Below, piece after piece: positions 1 to 5,554 of a DNA stretch of 6,503 nt (the stretch's first letter is position 1; each line of letters starts with the position of its first letter). A model generated the notes under the pieces. It did not search any database and was not told the origin of the DNA. It saw only the letters and a list, made by a program, of their open reading frames with translations. The stretch is from an uncultured Collinsella sp. (GTDB lineage Bacteria; Actinomycetota; Coriobacteriia; Coriobacteriales; Coriobacteriaceae), in the NCBI GenBank assembly GCA_937950415.1, contig CALFDL010000327.1, forward strand, positions 1-6,503. The letters run 5' to 3'. The position numbers were made by a program, and so were the translations under genes.

Positions 1-2
1 CT

Positions 3-1748
3 GCACTACTTATGCAGCTCGACAACAGTCTCCTTTTGCTGGATGGGAAGACCATTGCTGCCGATCGTATCCATTCGATTATTGATGACGCTACGGGTTC
101 TTTGGATGAGGAAGATGCGCTTACTAGTTGGGCGTACCAGCAAATGGACTCACGCCGCCTTAAGGTTGTTGGATATTCGGATGACCCTAATCAGCCTGGA
201 ATAGAATTGGAGATTAATCCAGACAAGGATTTGGCAGAAAAGCTAGAACAGCATAAAGCAATGCTGGAAGATGCGAATCCGAGTCAATCTCTTGCTTTTT
301 ATACGTGGGCGCATAATGGGTGGGAAAAGGGCGCTCAGTTTGACGATGACTTCGATTCAATCAGCGCTGCATTGGCTCATGCTAAGAAACTGATAGATGG
401 TGACGGTGCGGCCTTGTTTCTCCGCGATGCGTGTGAATACACAGTTGCAATTGCTCTTCGAGACTATTTGGATGGACTTTCGGAATCCGAGCTTGAATGG
501 TGCTACGAATATGTCTCGAAATGCCTGGATGCTGCAAATGCGTATCCCCTTTATCGAGAATCTTCTCTTGAGGCACTTGTCAAAGCTTGCGTTTTGTCTG
601 CGGCTCGGGGAATGGGCGAATTTCCGATTCTTGTTGCAAGGCTGGTCGTTGGTCCGGATAGGGATTTGCACTCGACTTTAATAGAGGCTATAGGAGCCTA
701 TTATTCAGGGAATGTCCGTGCAATCGAGGCCTTTCTAGTTGGGTATCTTATAGCTGGTAAATTCTGGGATAAGAATCGGAAGGACGCTTTGCGGGTTTCC
801 GTTTCAGAGCGTCGATTGAGTAACGATAAACCGATGGAATTACTCCTTGAAGAATATCCGCGATTGCCGGAACGAATCATCGCCATGGATCTTGGTGTCT
901 CTAATTTGGAAAACTACGTTGTCTACAATCCGAAACACCTCGCGACGTGTTTCGTCTTGGTGGCAGCTTGCAGCGACGACGGGTACGATCCATTTGCTAT
1001 AGAAGACTATATAAAGGCGACTTCATCTGGGCTGATGGCCCACCGAGACGCCTCATGGATTTTTGATTCTCAGGTTCGCTTTGTGCGACATGTTGCGATG
1101 TGGTTCATTGAGACAAAGCCAAGTTGCTTTCGTCGTATTCTTGCCGAGATTGCTCCGCTGTTGCTTCAACAATATGTGGGTGGGCGTTTTCTGTCTGAAT
1201 TACTCTATGCCCGACTTCGGGGGAGGCTGGACGACTCGCTATTCTTCGCGTATTGGAGCGTAACTTATGAAGCGTGTTTTTCGGTCAATGTTTCATTCGA
1301 TAACAGAAGCAATCCCGACGATTTGCTAGTAGCGTTGCTTTTTGCGGATCCGTCTTGGTCCCATAACGAGTTTGAGTCATTTTTGGGCTACGACCGGTGG
1401 GATGGCTTCTTCTCCAAGGTCTCACGGCGACAAAAAGGGACTGCGGCTCTGACTTCGTTCGCATATCTGCTGCATGAGGTTGTACCCGAGCGCTTGGAAA
1501 AGGGCCTCCACTGGTGCGCGATGGTTATCCGCAACGGGGTTAGCCTTTCTTCTTCGCGACTCGATTCAAATATGCAATATTATCTCGAGGAAATTTGTGC
1601 TCGTGCCGCTGAAGAGCTTGGGTCAAGGATGGCTCGGCGGGGAGTGCTGAGAGGCGATCTGCGCGTCGTCCTCGACTTCCTTATCGATCAATTCGATTCG
1701 TCGCGCGCGTATCGTTTGCGAGATTTGATAGAGGGCTGCGGCGCGTGA
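3..1748 (+). CDS. C-terminal part of a large helical protein, probably a STAND/NACHT-like ATPase (5' partial)
   Basis: The frame is open from the left edge; the first ATG is at 12. No purine-rich ribosome binding site precedes that ATG and no in-frame stop lies upstream, so it is probably an internal Met and the gene begins outside the window. From the ATG there are 578 residues. There is no Walker A, signal peptide or clear membrane segment. The protein looks almost wholly alpha-helical, with acidic and aromatic patches. It opens with a short strand-rich piece (RRLKVVGY, IELEINP, about residues 48-70), then a charged helix, then helical repeats with phrases such as SLAFYTWAHNGW and AIALRDYLDGLSE. 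The end, near FLIDQFDSSRAYRLRD, looks like a finished C-terminus. From memory, this order resembles the C-terminal sensor half of very large ATP-binding proteins (STAND/Avs-like) of gut bacteria; I could not check this. Alternatives are a stand-alone hypothetical protein or the tail of another AAA protein. The coding frame is certain; the family is tentative. Confidence 0.6.
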   Translation, partial: ALLMQLDNSLLLLDGKTIAADRIHSIIDDATGSLDEEDALTSWAYQQMDSRRLKVVGYSDDPNQPGIELEINPDKDLAEKLEQHKAMLEDANPSQSLAFYTWAHNGWEKGAQFDDDFDSISAALAHAKKLIDGDGAALFLRDACEYTVAIALRDYLDGLSESELEWCYEYVSKCLDAANAYPLYRESSLEALVKACVLSAARGMGEFPILVARLVVGPDRDLHSTLIEAIGAYYSGNVRAIEAFLVGYLIAGKFWDKNRKDALRVSVSERRLSNDKPMELLLEEYPRLPERIIAMDLGVSNLENYVVYNPKHLATCFVLVAACSDDGYDPFAIEDYIKATSSGLMAHRDASWIFDSQVRFVRHVAMWFIETKPSCFRRILAEIAPLLLQQYVGGRFLSELLYARLRGRLDDSLFFAYWSVTYEACFSVNVSFDNRSNPDDLLVALLFADPSWSHNEFESFLGYDRWDGFFSKVSRRQKGTAALTSFAYLLHEVVPERLEKGLHWCAMVIRNGVSLSSSRLDSNMQYYLEEICARAAEELGSRMARRGVLRGDLRVVLDFLIDQFDSSRAYRLRDLIEGCGA

Positions 1749-2084
1749 CGGCTTCATTGGGTAAATTTAACGACATTGGTGCGAGATTGGCATGGAAGCA
1801 CTCTGTGTTGCGATATGACGCGCGGGGGGGGGCTCGACACCTCTACGCTGGGCCCATCACAGTCTGAAATAGGCCTTCGATAAAATTCGATGGCGAGCAT
1901 TCGATGCATTGTCTACGATACGGGCAAGACCCGAGGGGCCGCTGATCGGGCGCCTCCGGATGGTCGTCTGCCCCGTAGAGGGCCTGGGGGTGTTGCCATC
2001 GGGGGCGCTCGCCGCTCCAGACGACAGTTAATCGATGCAGTTCTAACTTTCAATGTTCGTTCTAGAAACGTTGGGTTTATAACG
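1749..2084. other. Non-coding spacer after the first gene, with a G9 tract and a GC-rich foldable block
   Basis: No convincing gene. The one ATG frame here (1890-2093) is Arg/Gly/Pro-rich, has no ribosome binding site and resembles no family I know. A run of nine G lies at 1824-1832. The stretch 1922-2025 is much more GC-rich than its surroundings and holds complementary segments: GGGCAAGAC (1922-1930) can pair with GTCTGCCC (1966-1973), and GTCGTCTG (1963-1970) can pair with CAGACGAC (2018-2025). The flanks (1749-1800 and 2026-2084) are unremarkable and AT-richer. No good rho-independent terminator for the preceding gene is visible, because no GC stem is followed by a T run. Confidence 0.55.
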
Positions 2085-2216
2085 AATTCCTAAAGTGCGG
2101 GGAAAATCGAAACTCGCCGAGCACGTTCTGGTTTTTTTCAGCTAAACCGCAGATCGCGGATACTCAAATCCCAAGTTTGGTCGACAGGTATCTAGTTTTA
2201 CCCGCGCTTCCGAAAT
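2085..2216 (+). repeat. Intergenic repeat, copy A unit 1
   Basis: This is one unit of a repeat family found at four or five places in the window. Landmarks shared with the other copies, in order, are AAGTGCGGGGA, AATCGAAACTCGCCGAGCAC (2106-2125), a T run, AAACCGCAG.TCGCGGA, and TGGTCGACAG. The ends are complementary: AAGTGCGGG (2093-2101) and CCCGCGCTT (2201-2209) pair with one G-U. Length and order match copy B unit 1 (4053-4180) and the visible part of copy C. It codes for nothing recognisable. It could be a MITE-like element or a structured RNA or terminator element; the sequence does not decide between these. Confidence 0.75.
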
Positions 2217-2222
2217 TGCCCG

Positions 2223-2345
2223 TCGAGAGAGTACGACATAATTTGGAACCCCTGAGCACAACGCCCTTTCTCGCAAAAGAGTCGCGGGGAGAGTTGCTAT
2301 GGCATTCCAGTGTGATTGGCCTGCTTTTCCTGCCGATATTGTTCT
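2223..2345 (+). repeat. Intergenic repeat, copy A unit 2 (degenerate)
   Basis: This is a decayed second unit directly after unit 1, mirroring copy B. GAGCACAACGCCCTTT (2254-2269) matches GAGCACACCGCCCTTTT of unit B2 (from 4221). GTTGCTATGGCATTCCAG (2293-2310) matches GTTGCTACTATCCAG of B2 (from 4264). TGCCGATATT (2331-2340) corresponds to the right arm TGCCGCATACTTC of B2. Its own left and right arms no longer pair well. Its right end overlaps the -35 element of the higBA promoter. Confidence 0.6.
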
Positions 2346-2367
2346 TGTCCTATATAGCTGCTATAGT
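2339..2367 (+). promoter_or_regulatory. Predicted sigma-70-type promoter of the higBA operon
   Basis: TTGTTC (2339-2344) and TATAGT (2362-2367) are 17 bp apart, and the -10 is extended by an upstream TG (TGCTATAGT, 2359-2367). A start near 2374 would leave about 33 nt of leader before the toxin ATG at 2407. The -10 lies in the left arm of the inverted repeat 2358-2400, so a repressor bound there would block RNA polymerase. That is the usual autoregulation of toxin-antitoxin operons. An alternative -35 is TTGTCC (2345-2350), but its spacing is too short. Confidence 0.6.
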
Positions 2368-2400
2368 AGTTTTACCGCAGAGGTAAAACTACTATAGCAG
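2358..2400. promoter_or_regulatory. Perfect 19-bp inverted repeat, likely HigA/HigBA operator
   Basis: The left arm 2358-2376 (CTGCTATAGTAGTTTTACC) is an exact reverse complement of the right arm 2382-2400, with a 5-nt centre (GCAGA, 2377-2381). It covers the -10 and start region of the predicted promoter and ends 6 nt before the toxin ATG. Dimeric XRE-type HigA proteins typically bind palindromes at this position, so an operator is the simplest reading. On a transcript entering from upstream the same sequence would form a long hairpin reaching into the weak AGGTGG ribosome binding site (2399-2404). Confidence 0.7.
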
Positions 2401-2406
2401 GTGGTC

Positions 2407-2703
2407 ATGCAGGTCAATTACAGGAACCGACAAATCGAGAAGATCTGTACGAACGCCTCCGACGCTATTAAGAAGTACGGTAATCGAACTGCGGGTCTTA
2501 TTCATCAACGCGTCGACGAGATCGGTGCCGCTGATTCCGTTGAAACACTCGTCCAGTATGGAATCGGGCGATGCCACCAGCTCGTTGGTGACCGTAAAGG
2601 GCAATTTGCAATGGACTTGGTACATCCTCTGCGGTTGATATTTGAAGTCATTAGGGATGAGATTCAGATAGCGGAAATTCAAGAAATCGTTGACTACCAC
2701 TAG
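2407..2703 (+). CDS. higB: HigB-type toxin of the RelE/ParE superfamily (probable mRNA interferase)
   Basis: This gene encodes a 98-residue protein of typical size for a HigB/RelE-fold toxin, a ribosome-dependent mRNA endonuclease held inactive by its antitoxin. The C-terminal half carries the family's recognisable run: GIGRCHQLVGDRKGQFAMD (residues 52-70), then LVHPLRLIFE (71-80), and the ending EIVDYH. The N-terminus MQVNYRNRQIEKIC also matches the family pattern. I chose ATG 2407 because that is where relatives begin. A GTG at 2401 would add two residues and has no better ribosome binding site. The site AGGTGG (2399-2404) lies unusually close to the ATG, so translation may be weak. The antitoxin gene follows after 43 nt in the same operon, toxin first, the order typical of higBA and unlike relBE. 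Assignment to the superfamily is firm; the exact RNA target is unknown. Confidence 0.88.
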   Translation: MQVNYRNRQIEKICTNASDAIKKYGNRTAGLIHQRVDEIGAADSVETLVQYGIGRCHQLVGDRKGQFAMDLVHPLRLIFEVIRDEIQIAEIQEIVDYH

Positions 2704-2733
2704 CATGAGATTTGTAAACAGGAGAATGCTTAA

Positions 2734-2740
2734 GAGGTGA
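2734..2740 (+). promoter_or_regulatory. Strong ribosome binding site of higA
   Basis: GAGGTGA matches seven positions of the anti-Shine-Dalgarno complement and sits 6 nt before ATG 2747. It contrasts with the poorly spaced site of the toxin gene, suggesting more antitoxin than toxin is made per transcript. Confidence 0.75.
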
Positions 2741-2746
2741 GAAGGC

Positions 2747-3799
2747 ATGGCAAGGAGCAAGACTTATATCGCAACACCACCGGGAGCTACTATAAAGGAG
2801 CAGCTTGAGTATCGCGGTATGAGCCAGCGCGAGTTTGCTAGGCGCATGGATTACTCCGAGAAGTTCATAAGCCAGCTTATAAATGGACAAGTTGAACTTA
2901 CTCCAAATACCGCGCATAGGCTTGAGATGGTGCTGGGCGTTCCCTCGGCATTTTGGATGAATCTTGAGGCGCGTTATCGTGAGAAGTTGCTGCAGGTCGA
3001 GGACGAAAATTCTATCGAAGAGGATAAGCTGATTGCCAGGAAGTTTCCTTATGCACAAATGGCCAAACTGGGATGGGTCGAGTCGACGCGCTCCGTGGCT
3101 GTTAAAGTGGTCGAGCTTAGAAAATTCTTTGAGGTTGTTAGACTTACGCTGCTGAATGAAGACCGACTTGCTCCGGGAATCGCTTATCGTCGCCAGAAGG
3201 AAACCGCTGAATCCGAATATGCACTTTTGGCTTGGGCCCAGAAGGCCAAGATCGATGCGCGAGGTATAACGACCTGTAAGATCAATGTTGGTAAGCTTGA
3301 GGAGTGTATTCCCAAACTCAGAGAGCTTACGTCTATGGATCCTGCAGATTTTCAGCCGCTTCTTGTGTCTATGTTGGCTGAATGTGGGGTCGCGACGGTC
3401 TTTTTGCCTCATCTTGAGCACACGTTTCTCAATGGTGCGACGTTCTATGACGGATCAAAGATTGTGCTCGCGCTTACGCTGCGCGGGGCCGATGCCGATA
3501 AGTTCTGGTTCAGTCTTTTTCATGAATTGGCGCATGTTATTAAAGGGCACATTGGACGGACCACTGGGACTACAGAAGAGGAGGAGCGCGCGGCGGATGC
3601 TTTCGCGCGTGATACGTTGATTCCTCCAGAGTCATATGCTCAGCTCGCTGTTGGAAACAAGACGTGTAGTTCCGTGATGTCTTTTGCTAATGAGATAGGA
3701 ATTGCCCCAGGAATTGTTGTGGGCCGTTTGCAAAAAGATGGGTATCTGCCATATAGCCAGTTGAATAGCCTCAAGGTCAGGTATCAGTTCGCAGAATAG
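2747..3799 (+). CDS. higA: HigA-family antitoxin with XRE DNA-binding domain fused to an ImmA/IrrE zinc-peptidase domain
   Basis: The protein has 350 residues. Residues about 11-79 form a HigA-type XRE helix-turn-helix domain (PPGATIKEQLEYRGMSQREF, SEKFISQLINGQ, LTPNTAHRLEMVLGVP), which should bind the operator upstream of the operon. The rest is a COG2856 ImmA/IrrE-like domain with an intact metallopeptidase site: HELAH at 259-263 gives two His ligands and the catalytic Glu, and E280 in EEEERAADAFA is the probable third zinc ligand. Classical HigA is only about 100 residues, so this is the long, peptidase-fused type. The start is supported by an excellent ribosome binding site (GAGGTGA, 2734-2740, 6 nt before ATG). 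It is probably made from the same mRNA as the toxin but far more efficiently, which fits an antitoxin. In related proteins the peptidase domain cleaves repressors; whether it cleaves here, and what, is unknown. Confidence 0.9.
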   Translation: MARSKTYIATPPGATIKEQLEYRGMSQREFARRMDYSEKFISQLINGQVELTPNTAHRLEMVLGVPSAFWMNLEARYREKLLQVEDENSIEEDKLIARKFPYAQMAKLGWVESTRSVAVKVVELRKFFEVVRLTLLNEDRLAPGIAYRRQKETAESEYALLAWAQKAKIDARGITTCKINVGKLEECIPKLRELTSMDPADFQPLLVSMLAECGVATVFLPHLEHTFLNGATFYDGSKIVLALTLRGADADKFWFSLFHELAHVIKGHIGRTTGTTEEEERAADAFARDTLIPPESYAQLAVGNKTCSSVMSFANEIGIAPGIVVGRLQKDGYLPYSQLNSLKVRYQFAE

Positions 3800-4052
3800 A
3801 GGGCGCATCTCCTAGAATTCCGGGTTTTCTATCGAGGTTTACCGTGAATGCGGGTGAAGAGCCGATGGCGCGCAGTCGTGGTCGCTGGAAGTTACGGTAA
3901 GATATTCTAAGTGATGCAGTCGCCGCGGACTCTACGTGAGGCGGAGACAAAGAAGGGTCGTTGTCCGGGTTTTCGGCAACGGCCCTTTGACGTTTCCGCG
4001 ACAACTGGATGTTGTTGCGTGTTCGCTTTAGGGTAGCGGGTTTTTATCGCGT
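3800..4052. other. Non-coding spacer after higA with a run of hairpins
   Basis: No gene is supported. Three hairpins follow each other on the + strand. Arms 3919-3926 and 3941-3948 pair with one mismatch. Arms 3953-3967 and 3974-3987 form a long stem, listed separately as a possible terminator. Arms 3997-4005 (CGCGACAAC) and 4011-4019 (GTTGTTGCG) pair with one G-U and a 5-nt loop. The part 3800-3918 shows nothing I recognise. Confidence 0.45.
3953..3987 (+). terminator. Possible terminator hairpin downstream of higBA
   Basis: AAGGGTCGTTG (3953-3963) pairs with CAACGGCCCTT (3977-3987) through 11 bp with one G-U. The stem extends inward by CCG/CGG around a GGTTTT loop after a single bulged base. 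The 3' side has only three T and then GACGTTT, so a true rho-independent terminator is not certain. It lies about 150 nt past the higA stop, with nothing coding in between. Confidence 0.4.
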
Positions 4053-4180
4053 TTTTCGGAAGTGCGGGGATAATCGAAACTCGCCGAGCACACCCGGATT
4101 TTTACCAATAAAACCGCAGCTCGCGGATGCCCAAAACCGGGGTCTGGTCGACAGCTCTCTGTTTTTCACCGCACTTCCGG
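4053..4180 (+). repeat. Intergenic repeat, copy B unit 1
   Basis: This is the best-preserved unit. CGGAAGTGCGG (4057-4067) at the left end is an exact reverse complement of CCGCACTTCCG (4169-4179) at the right. The inside has AATCGAAACTCGCCGAGCAC (4072-4091), a T run, AAAACCGCAGCTCGCGGA and ACCGGGGTCTGGTCGACAG. These match copies A and C in the same order and orientation. Confidence 0.8.
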
Positions 4181-4190
4181 AATCGCTCGA

Positions 4191-4315
4191 CGGAAGTATG
4201 CGGCAAATTTCGGAATCCTTGAGCACACCGCCCTTTTCATGAAAAGAAACCGCAGGTAAAAGCGTTGCTACTATCCAGCGTGGACGGCATGTCTAGATTT
4301 TGCCGCATACTTCTG
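4191..4315 (+). repeat. Intergenic repeat, copy B unit 2, with covarying end arms
   Basis: This is a second, diverged unit head-to-tail with unit 1. Its left arm GAAGTATGCGGCAAA (4193-4207) is an exact 15-bp reverse complement of its right arm (4299-4313). Compared with unit 1, both arms carry the same extra TA (GAAGT-TA-type versus GAAGTGCGG), so they changed together. Inside are GAGCACACCGCCCTTTT and GAAACCGCAG, the counterparts of GAGCACACCCGGATTTTT and AAAACCGCAG in unit 1. Arm-to-arm length is 121 nt, against 123 nt in unit 1. Confidence 0.75.
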
Positions 4316-4400
4316 GTTTGAGCGGCTCTCTCGGTAGGTTTTCATGGTTCGGACGGGCTTTGGTTACATGACTTTTCCCGTAGTTACGTAATTGATGCAG

Positions 4401-4447
4401 GTCTCCTATCTCTTGCCGTAATATAATTACGGCAAGAGATAGGAGAC
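4401..4447. promoter_or_regulatory. Perfect 22-bp inverted repeat over the promoter and ribosome binding site of the ATPase operon
   Basis: Left arm 4401-4422 and right arm 4426-4447 are exact reverse complements around a 3-nt centre (ATA). Key core words are CTATCTCTTGCCGTAAT on the left and ATTACGGCAAGAGATAG on the right. A perfect TATAAT (4422-4427) sits across the centre, and the ribosome binding site AGGAG (4441-4445) is inside the right arm. A transcript from this promoter would start near 4434 and carry only part of one arm. One arriving from upstream would carry both arms and bury AGGAG in a 22-bp stem. It may be an operator, a read-through insulator, or both. No dedicated regulator gene is adjacent. 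Confidence 0.75.
4422..4427 (+). promoter_or_regulatory. Predicted -10 element (TATAAT) of the ATPase/TOPRIM operon
   Basis: This is a perfect -10 consensus 24 nt before the ATPase ATG. No convincing -35 is found 16-18 bp upstream (the sequence there is AGGTCTC); TTGATG at 4392-4397 is too far away. The promoter may be weak, need an activator, or be a chance AT-rich palindrome centre. The inferred 5' leader is only about 18 nt. Confidence 0.4.
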
Positions 4448-4451
4448 TCTC

Positions 4452-5552
4452 ATGCTTAAGCGTTTTACTGTTGATGGCTATAGGAATTTTCCGACTCCGG
4501 TTACATTAAATTTTGCAGCTTCTCGTGATTACCAGTTTGCAGAAAATAACGTTAAAAACGGAACCGTGAAAACCGCACTTTTGATCGGCAGAAATGTGTC
4601 TGGTAAATCGAATTTCGGTTCAGCTTTATTCGACATTACGCTCGGCTTTCCAAAGGCATTCGATTATTCTGACCAAGATGACCGTCTGTTTTTGAATGCT
4701 GATTGCGGGCGAGGTGCGGCACAGTTCACCTATGTCTTTGATTTTAACGGTCGCGAAATCGATTACTGCTATGAGAAGACTTCTCCGACTACTTGGCTTC
4801 ACGAGAGCCTATCGATTGATGGAGAGCTAATTTTCGATTTCGATAATGCGAGTGGCGTTTTCAAAGAGAACCATCTTGAGCGAATCGGTGCTGCTAGGAT
4901 CAATTTTGAGTTCTCCGATACTTCATTGAGCCTTCTTTCCTATATAACGAGCAGTCTCCCAACTAATGTTCTGGGCGTCTTGGCAGAGCTGCGTCGATTC
5001 GTATCGCGCATGAGGCTAATTCGTATGGATGGCTTTCGGTTAAAGGGATTCGAAACCATAAAGGTAATCGACAAAATCATACGTGAGAACAAAGTTGCGG
5101 AATTCGAGTCATTTATTCGTGATTTTGGAGTCGATGAGCCGCTTATTGTTATCAAAGAGTCCGACGGCTCACCTGTTCTTTATTTCAATCATCCCATGCG
5201 ATGCATCCCGTTTGTCGAGGCATGCTCTAGCGGTACAAGAACTCTGGTTAAGTTATTCTCCGAGCTCGAACTAAACGAGTCGGCCAGTTTTTTGTTCATA
5301 GATGAGTTTGACGCGTTTTGTCACTTTGAGATGGCTGAGAACCTTTTGAAGCTCTTCGCTTCCAAGACGTCTTGTCAGATAGTGTGCTCGACGCACAACA
5401 CTTCGCTCGTTAAGAATGGCGTGATGAGGCCTGACTGCGTATATCAAATCTCTGCAAAAGGGGGCATTCGAACCTTGGCCGATTCCACCGATCGTGAGCT
5501 GAGGCTTGGCAACAACATTGAGAAGCTCCTCCGAGCCGGAGAGTTTGATTAG
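4452..5552 (+). CDS. AAA_15/RloA-like ABC-type ATPase (COG1106 type), putative defence ATPase
   Basis: The protein has 366 residues and the full motif set of the SMC/ABC-like ATPases seen in RloA, PARIS AriA and OLD proteins. The N-terminal strand MLKRFTVDGYRNFPTPVTLNF is typical. Walker A is GRNVSGKS (46-53). An ABC-type signature is at SSGT (259-262). Walker B is FLFIDEFD (280-287) with D284 and catalytic E285. The switch His is in CSTHNTS (H315). The end, NNIEKLLRAGEFD, is also characteristic of COG1106. Residues about 65-250 form the variable middle where such ATPases carry helical insertions. It is predicted to be cytosolic and to dimerise upon ATP binding. The start is set by AGGAG (4441-4445), 6 nt before ATG. 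The next gene starts 2 nt after the stop, so the two are surely co-transcribed and probably translationally coupled. ATPase identity is firm; the role in phage defence is inferred from family and context. Confidence 0.88.
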   Translation: MLKRFTVDGYRNFPTPVTLNFAASRDYQFAENNVKNGTVKTALLIGRNVSGKSNFGSALFDITLGFPKAFDYSDQDDRLFLNADCGRGAAQFTYVFDFNGREIDYCYEKTSPTTWLHESLSIDGELIFDFDNASGVFKENHLERIGAARINFEFSDTSLSLLSYITSSLPTNVLGVLAELRRFVSRMRLIRMDGFRLKGFETIKVIDKIIRENKVAEFESFIRDFGVDEPLIVIKESDGSPVLYFNHPMRCIPFVEACSSGTRTLVKLFSELELNESASFLFIDEFDAFCHFEMAENLLKLFASKTSCQIVCSTHNTSLVKNGVMRPDCVYQISAKGGIRTLADSTDRELRLGNNIEKLLRAGEFD

Positions 5553-5554
5553 CC

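Noticed and set aside
1890..2093. 67-codon + strand frame in the first spacer
   Set aside because: Arg/Gly/Pro-rich product of GC-rich DNA, no ribosome binding site, and it runs into the repeat.
2177..2386. 69-codon + strand frame with a hydrophobic end that could look like a small membrane toxin
   Set aside because: It lies within repeat copy A and the higBA promoter; matching repeat copies do not keep the frame open, and no ribosome binding site is present.
2392..2760. 122-codon frame on the - strand opposite the toxin gene
   Set aside because: It overlaps higB almost completely, ends inside the palindrome, has no ribosome binding site, and its product resembles nothing, whereas the + strand reads as a clear HigB.
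2651..3421. 256-codon frame on the - strand opposite higA
   Set aside because: A shadow of higA, whose + strand frame shows an XRE domain and HELAH; the antisense product lacks any recognisable motif.
3811..3840. Possible decayed reverse copy of the repeat after higA
   Set aside because: Only short words such as CCGGGT and GAGGTTT line up with the reverse complement; not enough to call.
4009..4242. 77-codon + strand frame across repeat copy B
   Set aside because: It coincides with the repeat, and other copies do not preserve the frame, so it is chance.
4401..4447. Palindromes as ends of an invertible promoter
   Set aside because: The arms are separated by only 3 nt (and 5 nt before higB), so inversion would change nothing useful, and no invertase gene is in view.
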